NCBI GenBank assembly: GCA_963807015.1
Contig: CAWEAS010000012.1
Location: 1-64,000, forward strand
Direction of reading: 5' to 3'
DNA: 64,000 bases
Source: JAJPKK01 sp963807015
GTDB taxonomy: Bacteria > Pseudomonadota > Alphaproteobacteria > Rhizobiales > Xanthobacteraceae
This document shows, in pieces, positions 39,879 through 49,362 of this stretch; positions within the stretch are counted from its first letter, which is position 1; each line of letters starts with the position of its first letter. The position numbers were made by a program, and so were the translations under genes. Under the pieces are notes generated by a model. That model had not been told where the DNA came from. It saw nothing but the letters and a program-made list of their open reading frames with translations, and searched no databases.

Positions 39879-40777
39879 ACGCGGTCGACGACCTGCCGCC
39901 GTTGCGCGAGGCAATTCGACGGCACGGTCTTGCGGCACGCAAATCCCTCGGCCAGAATTTCCTTCTCGATCTGAACCTGGCGGCGCGCATCGCTCGCACC
40001 GCCGGAAGTCTCGACGGCGTCACCGTAGTCGAGATTGGTCCCGGTCCGGGTGGCCTCACGCGGGCGCTGCTTGCCGAAGGCGCGCGACACGTTGTTGCGA
40101 TCGAGCGCGATGCGCGGGCAGTGGCGGCGCTCGGCGAGATTGCGGCCCGCTATCCCGGGCGGCTTGCGGTGATCGAGGGCGACGCCCTCGATATGGACTG
40201 GAGCCGGCTGCCCGGCATTCCTCCCTCTTCAGCGGAAGGCGCAGTGCGCATCGTCGCGAACCTGCCCTACAACATCGCGACGCCACTTCTTGTCGGCTGG
40301 CTTTCGATCGAACCGTGGCCGCCGTGGTATGACGTGATGGTGTTGATGTTCCAGCGCGAGGTTGCCGAACGGATCGTCGCCTCGCCGGGCTCAAAGTCTT
40401 ATGGGCGGCTCGCCGTGCTTGCGGGCTGGCGGACCGAGGCGAAGATCATGTTCGACATCGCGCCGAGCGCGTTCGTGCCGCCTCCCAAGGTCACGTCATC
40501 GGTCGTGCGCTTTGTCCCGCGTGCCCATCCCCTGCCCTGTAGCCGCGCGAGCCTGGCGCACGTGACTGCAGCGGCGTTCGGGCAACGGCGCAAGATGCTG
40601 CGGGCAAGCCTGCGCGCTCTCGGCGGCAACCCGCAGCCCGTGCTCGCGGCTGCGGGCATCGACCCCGAGGCGCGTGCGGAAGACATATCGGTCGCAGGCT
40701 TCGTCGCGCTCGCGAACGCGTTCGACGCTGGGCACACGCCCTCGCACCGGTCCGGGCAAAAAGGCAACGATCCATGA
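39875..40777 (+). CDS. rsmA: 16S rRNA (adenine1518/1519-N6)-dimethyltransferase
   Basis: 300 residues with a GTG start overlapping the pdxA stop by four bases. Motifs: KSLGQNFLLD, the S-adenosylmethionine loop EIGPGPGGLT, GDALDMD and the catalytic NLPYNIATPLL. This is RsmA/KsgA, needed for late small-subunit maturation. The ATG of the next gene overlaps its stop. Confidence 0.96.
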   Translation: MNAVDDLPPLREAIRRHGLAARKSLGQNFLLDLNLAARIARTAGSLDGVTVVEIGPGPGGLTRALLAEGARHVVAIERDARAVAALGEIAARYPGRLAVIEGDALDMDWSRLPGIPPSSAEGAVRIVANLPYNIATPLLVGWLSIEPWPPWYDVMVLMFQREVAERIVASPGSKSYGRLAVLAGWRTEAKIMFDIAPSAFVPPPKVTSSVVRFVPRAHPLPCSRASLAHVTAAAFGQRRKMLRASLRALGGNPQPVLAAAGIDPEARAEDISVAGFVALANAFDAGHTPSHRSGQKGNDP

Positions 40778-41826
40778 CCAAGCTTCGCCGTCAGTCGCTC
40801 GCCGCCTATGGGGCGCCGCTGTGCGAGACCATCGTCGATTGCCCGGAGCCGCGCGGAAGTGAGGTCCTGGTCCGCATTGAACGATGCGGCGTGTGTCACT
40901 CCGACCTGCATATGCAGGACGGCTATTTCAAGCTCAGCGACGACAAGAAGCTCGACATCACTGCCGGCCGGAATTTGCCGTTTACGCTCGGCCATGAGAT
41001 CGCGGGCGTCGTCGAGCGTGGTGGTCCGGACGCTGCCGTCGTGCCCGGCCGCAAGGTCGCGGTTTATCCTTGGATCGGCTGTGGCGCCTGCCCGGCCTGC
41101 CGAAATGGCGAGGAAAATCTGTGCGGTGCTTCGCGTCACCTCGGCATCGCAGCCGACGGCGGATATGCGACCCACGTGCTCATCCCGCATCCACGCTATC
41201 TCCTCGACTATGCGCCGCTCGCGCCCAATGTCGCGGCGGCGCTGATGTGCTCGGGGCTCACGGCCTACGCCGCGCTCAAGCGCCTCAAGGACCGTGCGAC
41301 TCGCGGACCGGTGCTGCTCGTGGGACTGGGCGGCGTCGGCATGATGGGGCTCGCGCTCGCCGGCGCGCTGTTTGACGCGCCGCCGCTCGTCGCCGACGTC
41401 GATGCCGGCAAGCGGGCGGCAGCGGTCGGCGCCGCCGCGGCGTTCGATCCCGCCGATCCCGGTGCCCGCAAGGCAGTGCTGGCAGCGACCGGAGGCGTCT
41501 ACGGCGTGTGCGACTTTGTCGGTTCGGAGTCCTCGCTCGCGTTCTCCACCAGCGTGCTTGCCAAGGGCGGTAAAGTGGTGGTCACTGGCCTCCTTGGCGG
41601 AAACTATGCGACCCCCGCGGCGATGTTCGTGCTGCGCGCCATGACAATCGAAGGCGTGTTGACCGGGACCCTCGCCGAGGCCAAGGAATTGATGGCATTG
41701 GCGCGGGCTGGACAGGCGCCGTCGATCCCGATGTCCGAGCGCGATTTCACGCAGGCGCAAGCGGCACTCGACGATCTGCGCGCGGGCCGCGTGGTGGGGC
41801 GCGTCGTTCTCACAATGCCGGCATAA
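40774..41826 (+). CDS. Zinc-dependent alcohol dehydrogenase
   Basis: 350 residues. Catalytic zinc ligands are in GVCHSDLHM and GHEIAGVVERGG; the structural zinc site is GCGACPACRNGEENLC. The coenzyme fold has LLVGLGGVGMMGLAL and TGLLGGNY. It belongs to the medium-chain dehydrogenases; the substrate is unknown. The ATG overlaps the rsmA stop (ATGA), so it is coupled to a ribosome-maturation gene. The gmk gene faces it 24 bp away. Confidence 0.92.
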   Translation: MTKLRRQSLAAYGAPLCETIVDCPEPRGSEVLVRIERCGVCHSDLHMQDGYFKLSDDKKLDITAGRNLPFTLGHEIAGVVERGGPDAAVVPGRKVAVYPWIGCGACPACRNGEENLCGASRHLGIAADGGYATHVLIPHPRYLLDYAPLAPNVAAALMCSGLTAYAALKRLKDRATRGPVLLVGLGGVGMMGLALAGALFDAPPLVADVDAGKRAAAVGAAAAFDPADPGARKAVLAATGGVYGVCDFVGSESSLAFSTSVLAKGGKVVVTGLLGGNYATPAAMFVLRAMTIEGVLTGTLAEAKELMALARAGQAPSIPMSERDFTQAQAALDDLRAGRVVGRVVLTMPA

Positions 41827-41850
41827 GAGCCGATCGACTCACCTGCTGCG

Positions 41851-42522
41851 CTATAGTCCAGCCTGCAGCGCACGCACGAAAGCGGAGAGGCCGGTCTGGC
41901 GCTCGCGCTTGAGCCGTTCGGCCGCAAGAATCGCGCAGACGTCCTCGAACGCGCGCGTCACATCGCGATTGACGACGACATAGTCGTATTCGGCCCAGTG
42001 GCTCATCTCGTCCGCAGCCTTGGACATGCGGCTATGAATGACGTCATCGGAGTCCTGGGCGCGCTGGCGCAATCGCGCCTCGAGGTCAGGGATCGACGGC
42101 GGCAGCACGAACACGCTGACGAGGGCATCGCGGCCCTTCTCCCGCAGCTGCTGGGTACCCTGCCAGTCGATATCGAACAAAACATCGCGGCCCATCGCGA
42201 GCATGCGCTCGACCGGTGCGCGCGGCGTGCCATAGCGATTGCCGAAAACCTCGGCCCACTCCAGCAGTTCGCCGCCCCTCACCATGGCGTCGAACCGGCT
42301 GTGGTCGATGAAATGATAGTCCTTGCCCTCGACCTCGCCCGGTCGCGGCTTGCGCGTCGTCACCGAGATCGACAACTCGATATTCGTATAGCGATCGAGC
42401 AGCAGCCGCGACAACGTCGTCTTACCGGCGCCGGAGGGCGAGGACAACACCAGCATGATGCCGCGACGGGCAACCTCGACATCCATCGGCTTGGTTGCTT
42501 CCAGGGTTTTATGCCCTGCCAT
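41851..42522 (-). CDS. gmk: Guanylate kinase
   Basis: 223 residues from the ATG at 42522, 13 nt after the yicC stop. P-loop SSPSGAGKTT, the GMP-binding text SVTTRKPRPGEVEGKDYHFI and LLEWAEVFGNRYGTP, and FDIDWQGTQQL are all present. It makes GDP from GMP, so it follows guaA and guaB in the same pathway. Confidence 0.96.
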   Translation of the reverse strand: MAGHKTLEATKPMDVEVARRGIMLVLSSPSGAGKTTLSRLLLDRYTNIELSISVTTRKPRPGEVEGKDYHFIDHSRFDAMVRGGELLEWAEVFGNRYGTPRAPVERMLAMGRDVLFDIDWQGTQQLREKGRDALVSVFVLPPSIPDLEARLRQRAQDSDDVIHSRMSKAADEMSHWAEYDYVVVNRDVTRAFEDVCAILAAERLKRERQTGLSAFVRALQAGL

Positions 42523-42535
42523 CGCTCGCTCCGGC

Positions 42536-43423
42536 CTATTCGAGGTTTTGCACCTGCTCACGGAATTGCTCGACGACCGCCTTGAGCTCGAGCCCGATGT
42601 TGGTCAGCTCCAGATCGTTCGCCTTGGCGCACAGCGTATTCAATTCGCGGTTGAATTCCTGCGACAGGAAATCGAGCCGCCGGCCGACCGCGCCGCCGTT
42701 CTTGAGCAATGTGCGCGCCTGTTCCACGTGCGCCGCGAGACGATCGATCTCCTCGCGCACGTCAGCACGCGCCGCGATCAGCACCGCTTCCTGATGCAGC
42801 CGGTCGGGATCGAAGCGCTCGGGCGCATCGAGGAGGGTCGCGACCTGCTCGGCGATCCGGCGCTTGACTGCGTCCGATCGTGCCGCTGCGGTCGTTTCAG
42901 CTTTTTGCGTCAACGCCGCGATCTCCTCGAGCCGTTGCGACAGGATGCGGGCGAGCGCCGCGCCTTCACGCCGGCGCATCTCCACAAGACTCGCTAGCAC
43001 CTCGCCGAAGCCTGCCGCCACCGCGCCTTCAACGATGCGCCGATCGTCCTCGGAGTCCTCGGCATCCACCACCTCGATGACACCCTTGATGCCGAGAATC
43101 CCGTCGAGCCGCGGACGCTCGGCATCGACCCGGCCCGAAAGCGATTTGATTGTGTCGAGCACTGCCGCGAGCACGGCCTCGTCAACGCGCACGACCGGCG
43201 TTTTGCCCCGCCGCTCGATCGTCAGCGTCGCCTGAACGTTCCCGCGTGACAGAGCCTCGGCCGCCTTGGCACGCACCGCAGGCTCCACGGCGTCCCATCC
43301 GGGCGGCAAGCGCAGCCGCAAATCGAGACCCTTGCCGTTGACGGACCTCATCTCCCAGTTCCACGCGTGGAAGCCGCAGATGCCATGTCCGCGGGCAAAT
43401 CCCGTCATGCTCGAAAGCGTCAT
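42536..43423 (-). CDS. YicC-family endoribonuclease
   Basis: 295 residues from the ATG at 43423. The start LSSMTGFARG, NWEMRSVNGKGLDLRLRLP and the end RRLDFLSQEFNRELNTLCAK, then LELTNIGLELKAVVEQFREQ, are YicC signatures. The family has been reported to act as an RNase in E. coli. It lies directly upstream of gmk. Confidence 0.92.
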   Translation of the reverse strand: MTLSSMTGFARGHGICGFHAWNWEMRSVNGKGLDLRLRLPPGWDAVEPAVRAKAAEALSRGNVQATLTIERRGKTPVVRVDEAVLAAVLDTIKSLSGRVDAERPRLDGILGIKGVIEVVDAEDSEDDRRIVEGAVAAGFGEVLASLVEMRRREGAALARILSQRLEEIAALTQKAETTAAARSDAVKRRIAEQVATLLDAPERFDPDRLHQEAVLIAARADVREEIDRLAAHVEQARTLLKNGGAVGRRLDFLSQEFNRELNTLCAKANDLELTNIGLELKAVVEQFREQVQNLE

Positions 43424-43571
43424 TGTCTGAAAACCTGCCTCCAGGAGTATAACGCGGCGAATGTGACGCGCCCTCGTGGCGGTGCTTGTAGGCCGACGGC
43501 GTGCGGCTGAAAAGCGTATCGGCACGAATAGGCGCGCGGGCGGCGTCGCCCAGATCAGCTAAATGCGCGAG

Positions 43572-44927
43572 CTATCGCGGCTGCTGCGGCGCCCTCGCCG
43601 GTGGCTTTTTGACCGGCGCTGCAGGTGCTGGAGCCGGCGCAGCCGCAACCGGCACCGCGGGCGCTGCGGGAGCCGTCGCAGCACTCTGCCCCTGTTCGAT
43701 CGCCCGCAGCCGCGACACGTTCTTCTGGTGCTGGTCGAGCGTCTCCGAGAAGGAATGTCCGCCGGTACCATCAGCCACGAAAAAGAGCTCGCGGGTGCGC
43801 GCCGGATTAGCCACCGCCTCCAACGCAGAACGGCCGGGATTGGCGATCGGTCCCGGCGGCAAGCCATCGATGATGTAGGTGTTGTAAGGCGTCGGCTGCT
43901 CGATCTCGCTTCGCATGATGGGACGACCGAGCGTGCCCTTGCCGCCCACCAACCCATAAATGATGGTCGGGTCCGATTGCAGCCGCATCTTCTGCTTGAG
44001 ACGGTTGACGAAGACGGCAGCGACGCGACTGCGCTCATCGGCGCGACCCGTCTCCTTCTCGACGATCGAGGCAAGGATAACCAATTGCTCAGGGTTGCGC
44101 AGCGGCAAATCCTGGGCCCGGTGATCCCAGGCCTCCTGGACCGCGCGCCGTTGTGCTTGCTGCATCCGCTGGATCACCTGCTCGCGCGGCGTGCCACGGC
44201 TAAAGCGATAGCTCTCAGGCAGCAGCGAACCCTCGCGCGGATTCTCCTTGATGTTGCCGGTCAGGAAATCGGCCTCCATCAGGCGCTGCACGATCTGTTC
44301 GGAGGTGAGGCCCTCGGCAAGCGTGACCTGATGCTGGACCACCTTGCCTTCGATGATGGTGTTGATCACGTCATGCAGGCTCGCCTCACGCGTGAACTGG
44401 TACTCGCCAAAGCGCAGTTCGTCGCGAGTCTTGGCGATCATCGCGGCGACCATGAAGGTCTTCGGATGTTCGATGACGCCTTCCTTGTACAAAACGTCCG
44501 CGATCTCCCGCAGGCCCTGCCGAGGCGGAATGTTCACGACCTTATCGGCGGGCAACGGACCCGGCGCGTCATAACGATGTTTGAGGACGGCGAACGCGAC
44601 CCCCGCCACGAGCGCCAACAGGATAAGGCCGGTGAATACCGCATTGCCCGCAATCACCAGCGGATGGCGGGCGCTCTTCGACCATCGCGTCGGCACCGGC
44701 ACCCGCTCGGGCTCGAGCGCGGCGCGAGGGCTGCGCGGCGCGAAACGCCGAGAGTCTTCCGCGCGTCGCATCGCCGCCGCGACTTCAGCGCGGGACGGTG
44801 CCGAGATATCGCCAGCTTCGAACGAATTCTGTGCCGCGCTGTTGGCAGCGCCCGACGGGGCGCGCCTCGCTCCTGCGCCGCCCGCTGGCTGAATCAAATC
44901 CGAGCCTGCGTTACCAGTGTTAGCCAT
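43572..44927 (-). CDS. mltG: Endolytic murein transglycosylase
   Basis: 451 residues. An N-terminal cytoplasmic tail of about 75 residues is followed by a transmembrane helix (HPLVIAGNAVFTGLILLALV), a LysM-like region and the YceG domain. The catalytic Glu is in LASIVEKETGR and further blocks are NRLKQKMRLQSDPTIIYGL and YNTYIIDGLPPGPIANPG. It cuts nascent peptidoglycan strands. A C-terminal Ala/Pro tail of about 50 residues is unusual. Confidence 0.93.
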   Translation of the reverse strand: MANTGNAGSDLIQPAGGAGARRAPSGAANSAAQNSFEAGDISAPSRAEVAAAMRRAEDSRRFAPRSPRAALEPERVPVPTRWSKSARHPLVIAGNAVFTGLILLALVAGVAFAVLKHRYDAPGPLPADKVVNIPPRQGLREIADVLYKEGVIEHPKTFMVAAMIAKTRDELRFGEYQFTREASLHDVINTIIEGKVVQHQVTLAEGLTSEQIVQRLMEADFLTGNIKENPREGSLLPESYRFSRGTPREQVIQRMQQAQRRAVQEAWDHRAQDLPLRNPEQLVILASIVEKETGRADERSRVAAVFVNRLKQKMRLQSDPTIIYGLVGGKGTLGRPIMRSEIEQPTPYNTYIIDGLPPGPIANPGRSALEAVANPARTRELFFVADGTGGHSFSETLDQHQKNVSRLRAIEQGQSAATAPAAPAVPVAAAPAPAPAAPVKKPPARAPQQPR

Positions 44928-45180
44928 TGGCCCAACCTATTGAAATTTTTTTAGAAACTCAACCGACCCCAACGCACCCCACAGGCGCGAATGCAACCCG
45001 CCGAAGCGACCGCAACAATGTGTTTTTTTGGCGGTTTGTGGCCCTGCGGCCTGTTTTGCTGCTTATCGTTACAGTTTCTTGCCAGAGATTCTTGTCAGTT
45101 TTTTTTGTTCGGCGATGCTTGATCCCCTGGCGCATCGCCCACCCCGCGCCGGCAAGCCTAGTTTCTAGCCGTGCGCGACG

Positions 45181-46446
45181 TCAACCGTGAAAGCGGCGAA
45201 ACACGAGCGATGCATTGGTGCCGCCGAACCCGAATGAGTTCGACAACGCGACATCAATCTTGCGCGGACGCGCCTTGAGCGGAACGAGATCGATGGGAGT
45301 TTCAACCGAAGGGTGCTCGAGGTTCAACGTCGGCGGCACGATCTCGTCACGCATGGCAAGAATCGAGAAGATCGCCTCCACCGCTCCCGCCGCACCCAAG
45401 AGGTGGCCGACCGACGACTTGGTCGACGACATCGAGATGCGGCCGGCGGCATTGCCGACGAGCCTTTGGACCGCATTGAGCTCGATTTCATCCCCGAGCG
45501 GAGTCGAGGTGCCGTGCGCATTGATGTAATCGATCTCGGCCGCCGATATGCCGGCGCGCTTGATCGCGGCCTGCATGCAGCGGAACGCGCCGTCGCCATC
45601 CTCGGACGGCGCAGTGATGTGGTGGGCATCGCCCGACAGGCCATAGCCGGTCAACTCGGCATAGATCTTGGCACCGCGCTTGCGGGCGTGGTCGAGTTCT
45701 TCAAGGACGACGACGCCCGAACCTTCGCCCATGACGAAGCCGTCGCGATCGCGATCATACGGCCGCGACGCTCGGGTCGGCTCGTCGTTGAAACCTGTGG
45801 ATAAGGCGCGGCACGCGGCAAAGCCGGCCATGGAGATGCGGTTGATCGGCGATTCCGTCCCGCCCGCCACCATCAAATCGGCATCGCCCAGCGCAATCAG
45901 CCGGCCCGCATCGCCGATCGCGTGCGCACCCGTAGAGCACGCCGTCACGACCGCGTGGTTCGGACCTTTGAGGCGGTGAGCGATCGAGACATAACCGGAG
46001 GCGAGATTGATGATGCGACCGGGGATGAAGAATGGTGATACCCGGCGCGGGCCCTTCTCCTTGAGTGCCACCGCTGTCTCGGCGATGCCGGCGATACCAC
46101 CGATGCCGGAGCCGATCATCACGCCGCTCGTGATCTCCTCTTCGTAGCTTTTGGGCGCGCAGCCGGCGTCTTGGATCGCCTGGGTGGCAGCGCACATGGC
46201 ATAGACGATGAAATCATCGACCTTGCGCCGTTCCTTCGCCTCCATCCATTGATCCGGATCGAAGGTGCCATCGTTGCCGCTGCCGCGTGGAATCATGCCG
46301 GCGATCCGGCTCGGCAGGTCGGAGACGTCGAAGCTGTCGACCTTGCGGACACCGCTTTCGCCGGCAACGAGCCGGCGCCACGTGGTCTCGACGCCGCAGC
46401 CGAGCGGCGTGACCATCCCCAGCCCTGTAACGACGACTCGTCTCAT
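45181..46446 (-). CDS. fabF: Beta-ketoacyl-ACP synthase II
   Basis: 421 residues. The catalytic Cys is in VTACSTGAHAIGD and the two His in NAHGTSTPLGDE and KSSVGHLLGAAGAVE. It begins RRVVVTGLGMVTPLGCGV. It elongates acyl-ACP by condensation with malonyl-ACP. It follows acpP and fabG on the same strand. Confidence 0.96.
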   Translation of the reverse strand: MRRVVVTGLGMVTPLGCGVETTWRRLVAGESGVRKVDSFDVSDLPSRIAGMIPRGSGNDGTFDPDQWMEAKERRKVDDFIVYAMCAATQAIQDAGCAPKSYEEEITSGVMIGSGIGGIAGIAETAVALKEKGPRRVSPFFIPGRIINLASGYVSIAHRLKGPNHAVVTACSTGAHAIGDAGRLIALGDADLMVAGGTESPINRISMAGFAACRALSTGFNDEPTRASRPYDRDRDGFVMGEGSGVVVLEELDHARKRGAKIYAELTGYGLSGDAHHITAPSEDGDGAFRCMQAAIKRAGISAAEIDYINAHGTSTPLGDEIELNAVQRLVGNAAGRISMSSTKSSVGHLLGAAGAVEAIFSILAMRDEIVPPTLNLEHPSVETPIDLVPLKARPRKIDVALSNSFGFGGTNASLVFRRFHG

Positions 46447-46748
46447 TACCTCGCCTGCCTTGCCCGCGAATTACGGCGCGACCTTCTAGCTTTTACGCTG
46501 CGGGGACTTTCTGGCAAGACCGGTCGGCCAGCCGGTGCCGTCAATATCTCAACGTCTGAAGCAAAAAGAAGGTTGGAGCGGAAAGCGCGGCCCAGTCGCC
46601 GAACCGAAATCAGGAGGTGCAGCGCCGATCCACGACCCGTTGCAGAAATATGAAATGGTCCGATTGCGCCATTCAACGATTCGAAATCCCCGCAAACCCG
46701 CGTATGCGCGGGCAACGGGTGAACAGTCGGATCAAAAAATGACGGGCT
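46447..46748. other. Spacer between fabF and acpP
   Basis: About 300 bp without a gene. CCCGCG-TATG-CGCGGG at 46697-46712 is a perfect 6-bp stem shortly after the acpP stop on the minus strand and could end acpP mRNA. A promoter for fabF is likely but I cannot place it. Confidence 0.4.
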
Positions 46749-46988
46749 TCAGCTCTTGGCGTTCTTTTCCAGGAATTTCACGGCATCGCCGACCGTGAGA
46801 ATCGTCTCGGCAGCATCGTCAGGAATCTCGCAGCCGAATTCCTCTTCGAACGCCATGACGAGCTCCACCGTGTCGAGACTGTCGGCACCGAGATCGTCAA
46901 TGAAGCTTGCGGATTCCGTCACCTTGTCAGGCTCGGCCCCCAGGTGCTCCACGACGATCTTCTTCACCCGCTCGCCAATGTCACTCAT
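46749..46988 (-). CDS. acpP: Acyl carrier protein
   Basis: 79 residues, acidic. The phosphopantetheine Ser37 is in GADSLDTVELVMAFEEEF, the standard DSL motif. It carries the growing chain in fatty-acid synthesis. The start MSDIGERVKKIVVEHLG is typical for alphaproteobacteria. Confidence 0.98.
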   Translation of the reverse strand: MSDIGERVKKIVVEHLGAEPDKVTESASFIDDLGADSLDTVELVMAFEEEFGCEIPDDAAETILTVGDAVKFLEKNAKS

Positions 46989-47236
46989 CTCTCAAACCTC
47001 GTGCGCCTTTTCGAATTGGCTTGGCCGGCCAAGCGGTCAATTGATCCCCCGATCAGTTGCCACCGGGCAGCATTGTCGTGGTCGACGGTAGCGGGAAAGA
47101 TAACGCGTTTAGATTGTTGTTGCGAGCCCAGCCCCACCGCATCGTCCAGCCGCCCCGGGGGTTATCATACTTCATTTCGCTTGACCAGCATCGCCGCGGG
47201 TTCTCCCGGGACCTCCCGCACTGCACTCCAAACCTC

Positions 47237-47974
47237 TCAGAACATTGCCATCCCGCCATTCACGTGAAGGGTTTGCCCGGTCATATAGCCGCTCTCGTTC
47301 GAGGCGAGGTAGAGCGCCGCCGCGGCAACGTCGTCGGACGAACCAAAGCGGCCGGCAGGCACGCGGGCGAGAATCGCCTCCTTTTGCTTGTCGTTGAGCG
47401 ACGCCGTCATCGCCGTATCAATGAGGCCGGGGGCAATCACGTTGACCGTGACGCCACGCGAGGCGACCTCCTGCGCAAGCGACTTGGTCATCGCGATCAT
47501 TCCAGCCTTGGCCGCTGCGTAGTTCGCCTGTCCGGCGTTTCCCGTCACCCCGACAACGGATGAGATGCCGATGATGCGGCCATAGCGACGGCGCATCATG
47601 CCGCGCACCGCAGCACGCGCGAGCCGGAATGCGGCGCCGAGGTCGACCGCCAGCACCTGATCCCATTCTTCGTCCTTGAGCCGCACGAACAGATTGTCCC
47701 GGGTGATGCCGGCATTATTCACAAGAATGTCGACGTGCCCCATGGCGGCTTCGGCGTTCGGTAGGAGTTTCTCGACATCGCTCATATCCGACAGATCGCA
47801 CGGCAGCACATGGACGCGGCCGGCCAACTGGCCGGCCAGCGCGTCCAGTTTTTCCATGCGGGTGCCGGAAATCGCGACGATCGCGCCGCTCGCATGCAAC
47901 GCGTGAGCAATGGCGCCGCCAATGCCGCCGGTCGCCCCGGTCACAAGCGCGGTCTTTCCGGTCAGGTCAAACAT
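47237..47974 (-). CDS. fabG: 3-oxoacyl-ACP reductase
   Basis: 245 residues, a short-chain dehydrogenase. The NADPH loop is TGATGGIGGAIA, the catalytic triad is Ser in ISSVVGVTGNAGQ, Tyr and Lys in NYAAAKAGMIAMTK, and the end is GQTLHVNGGMAMF. It reduces the ketoacyl-ACP made by FabF. The gene is followed by acpP. Confidence 0.96.
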   Translation of the reverse strand: MFDLTGKTALVTGATGGIGGAIAHALHASGAIVAISGTRMEKLDALAGQLAGRVHVLPCDLSDMSDVEKLLPNAEAAMGHVDILVNNAGITRDNLFVRLKDEEWDQVLAVDLGAAFRLARAAVRGMMRRRYGRIIGISSVVGVTGNAGQANYAAAKAGMIAMTKSLAQEVASRGVTVNVIAPGLIDTAMTASLNDKQKEAILARVPAGRFGSSDDVAAAALYLASNESGYMTGQTLHVNGGMAMF

Positions 47975-48057
47975 CAGCGCTTCCTGTCCTAGGCATCAAC
48001 TGAAAACAACCGACGTTCGAGGCAAGATCATGCACAAGAACGCCGACATCACAAACG

Positions 48058-49014
48058 TCAAGCCGCAGCGCCCTGCATCACTTTGAAGGCCGCGATATCC
48101 TCGGGCGCACAAATCGGCGTCGCGGTGGCGCTCTCCGCGATGCGCTTGGCGAGACCGCACAGCACGCGGCCGGCGCCGACTTCGTAGAACCGTGTGACCC
48201 CGTGCTCCGCCATATAGGCAACGCATTCGCGCCAGCGCACGGTCCCCGTCACCTGCTCGACGAGGCGGCGCGCGATCTCCGACGGATCGGTGATGGCGCG
48301 CGCCACCACGTTGGCAACGAGCGCCGGGGCCGGCGCCCGGATCGTCACCTTGGCGAGCGCCTCGGCCATCACGTCAGCTGCGGGCTTCATCAGGGCACAA
48401 TGAAACGGCGCGGACACCGGCAGCATCATCGCCCGCTTGGCACCCTTGCCCTTGGCGATCTCGACGGCGCGTTCGACCGCGGTCTTATCGCCAGAGACCA
48501 CCACCTGGCCGCCGCCATTGTCGTTCGCCGCCTGGCACACTTGGCCTTGCGCCGCTTCGGTCGCAACCGCCTGTGCCGAATCGAATTCGAGTCCCAGCAG
48601 CGCCGCCATGGCGCCGACACCAACGGGCACGGCCTTCTGCATCGCGCGGCCGCGAATGCGCAAAAGGCGCGCCGTATCGGCAACAGTCAGCGCACCTGCC
48701 GCGGCGAGCGCCGAATATTCGCCGAGCGAGTGGCCCGCCACAAAGGCAGCGTCGCGCCCGAGCACGACGCCCGCCTCGCTTTCCAGGACGCGCATGACCG
48801 CGAGCGAGACCGCCATGAGCGCCGGCTGAGTATTCTCGGTGAGCGTCAGCTTCTCCGCGGGCCCCTCGAAGATCACGTCCGACAAGCGCTCCCCGAGCGC
48901 CTCGTCGACTTCGTCGAACACGCGCCGCGCCGCGGGAAACGCCTGCGCCAGCGCCTTGCCCATGCCGACCGCCTGACTGCCCTGCCCCGGAAACACAAAA
49001 GCCGCCGCCACCAT
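48058..49014 (-). CDS. fabD: Malonyl-CoA:ACP transacylase
   Basis: 318 residues from the ATG at 49014, which has GGAGG four bases upstream. FVFPGQGSQAVGMGKA, the nucleophile motif VAGHSLGEYSALAAAG and SAPFHCALMKPAAD are diagnostic. It loads malonyl units onto ACP. The longer frame upstream of 49014 has no ribosome site. It is the first gene of the fab cluster and diverges from rpsF. Confidence 0.96.
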   Translation of the reverse strand: MVAAAFVFPGQGSQAVGMGKALAQAFPAARRVFDEVDEALGERLSDVIFEGPAEKLTLTENTQPALMAVSLAVMRVLESEAGVVLGRDAAFVAGHSLGEYSALAAAGALTVADTARLLRIRGRAMQKAVPVGVGAMAALLGLEFDSAQAVATEAAQGQVCQAANDNGGGQVVVSGDKTAVERAVEIAKGKGAKRAMMLPVSAPFHCALMKPAADVMAEALAKVTIRAPAPALVANVVARAITDPSEIARRLVEQVTGTVRWRECVAYMAEHGVTRFYEVGAGRVLCGLAKRIAESATATPICAPEDIAAFKVMQGAAA

Positions 49015-49146
49015 TTCCTCCCGCTGGAATTGGCGCGGACCAACACCGTGCGCAGGGCCGATGTCAAGCGCGGGCCGATGCGCGGCAACGAGGATTTCGT
49101 CCGTCTCACGAGGCCTAAAAGGCCGAACTTCTTGCGCCCGCCGCCA

Positions 49147-49174
49147 TTGCATTCGGGCGGAAAGCCACTATAAA
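49147..49174 (+). promoter_or_regulatory. Candidate sigma-70 promoter of the rpsF operon
   Basis: TTGCAT (49147-49152) and TATAAA (49169-49174) are 16 nt apart. The start would lie near 49181, giving a leader of about 180 nt before rpsF. This 348-bp divergent gap (49015-49362) has no other gene. Confidence 0.5.
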
Positions 49175-49297
49175 CCCTGCTTCCGCTCGATCCCGGCCGG
49201 GAGCTGAACGGACGGCCGTCGCCAAGACCTCTTTGGTTCAAGCGCCGGCAGGACCTGATGGTCCGGCGTCCCGTGTTCCCGCCTTCAGAGCTTTCGA

Positions 49298-49313
49298 GCC
49301 TTTCCCGAAAGGC
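49298..49313 (+). promoter_or_regulatory. Hairpin in the rpsF leader
   Basis: GCCTTTC-CC-GAAAGGC is a perfect 7-bp stem, about 50 nt upstream of the rpsF start. A second possible stem is GCGCC/GGCGC near 49327-49340. Bacterial rpsF leaders often bind S6:S18 for autoregulation; no such match is proven here. Confidence 0.35.
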
Positions 49314-49362
49314 ACGAGGGGCTTGGCGCCGGGTCGGCGCATCGCGAAGGAGAGGCACACCC

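Noticed and set aside
49258..49362. Extended N-terminus of S6
   Set aside because: S6 homologues begin at MPLYEHVY and a good ribosome site precedes 49363.
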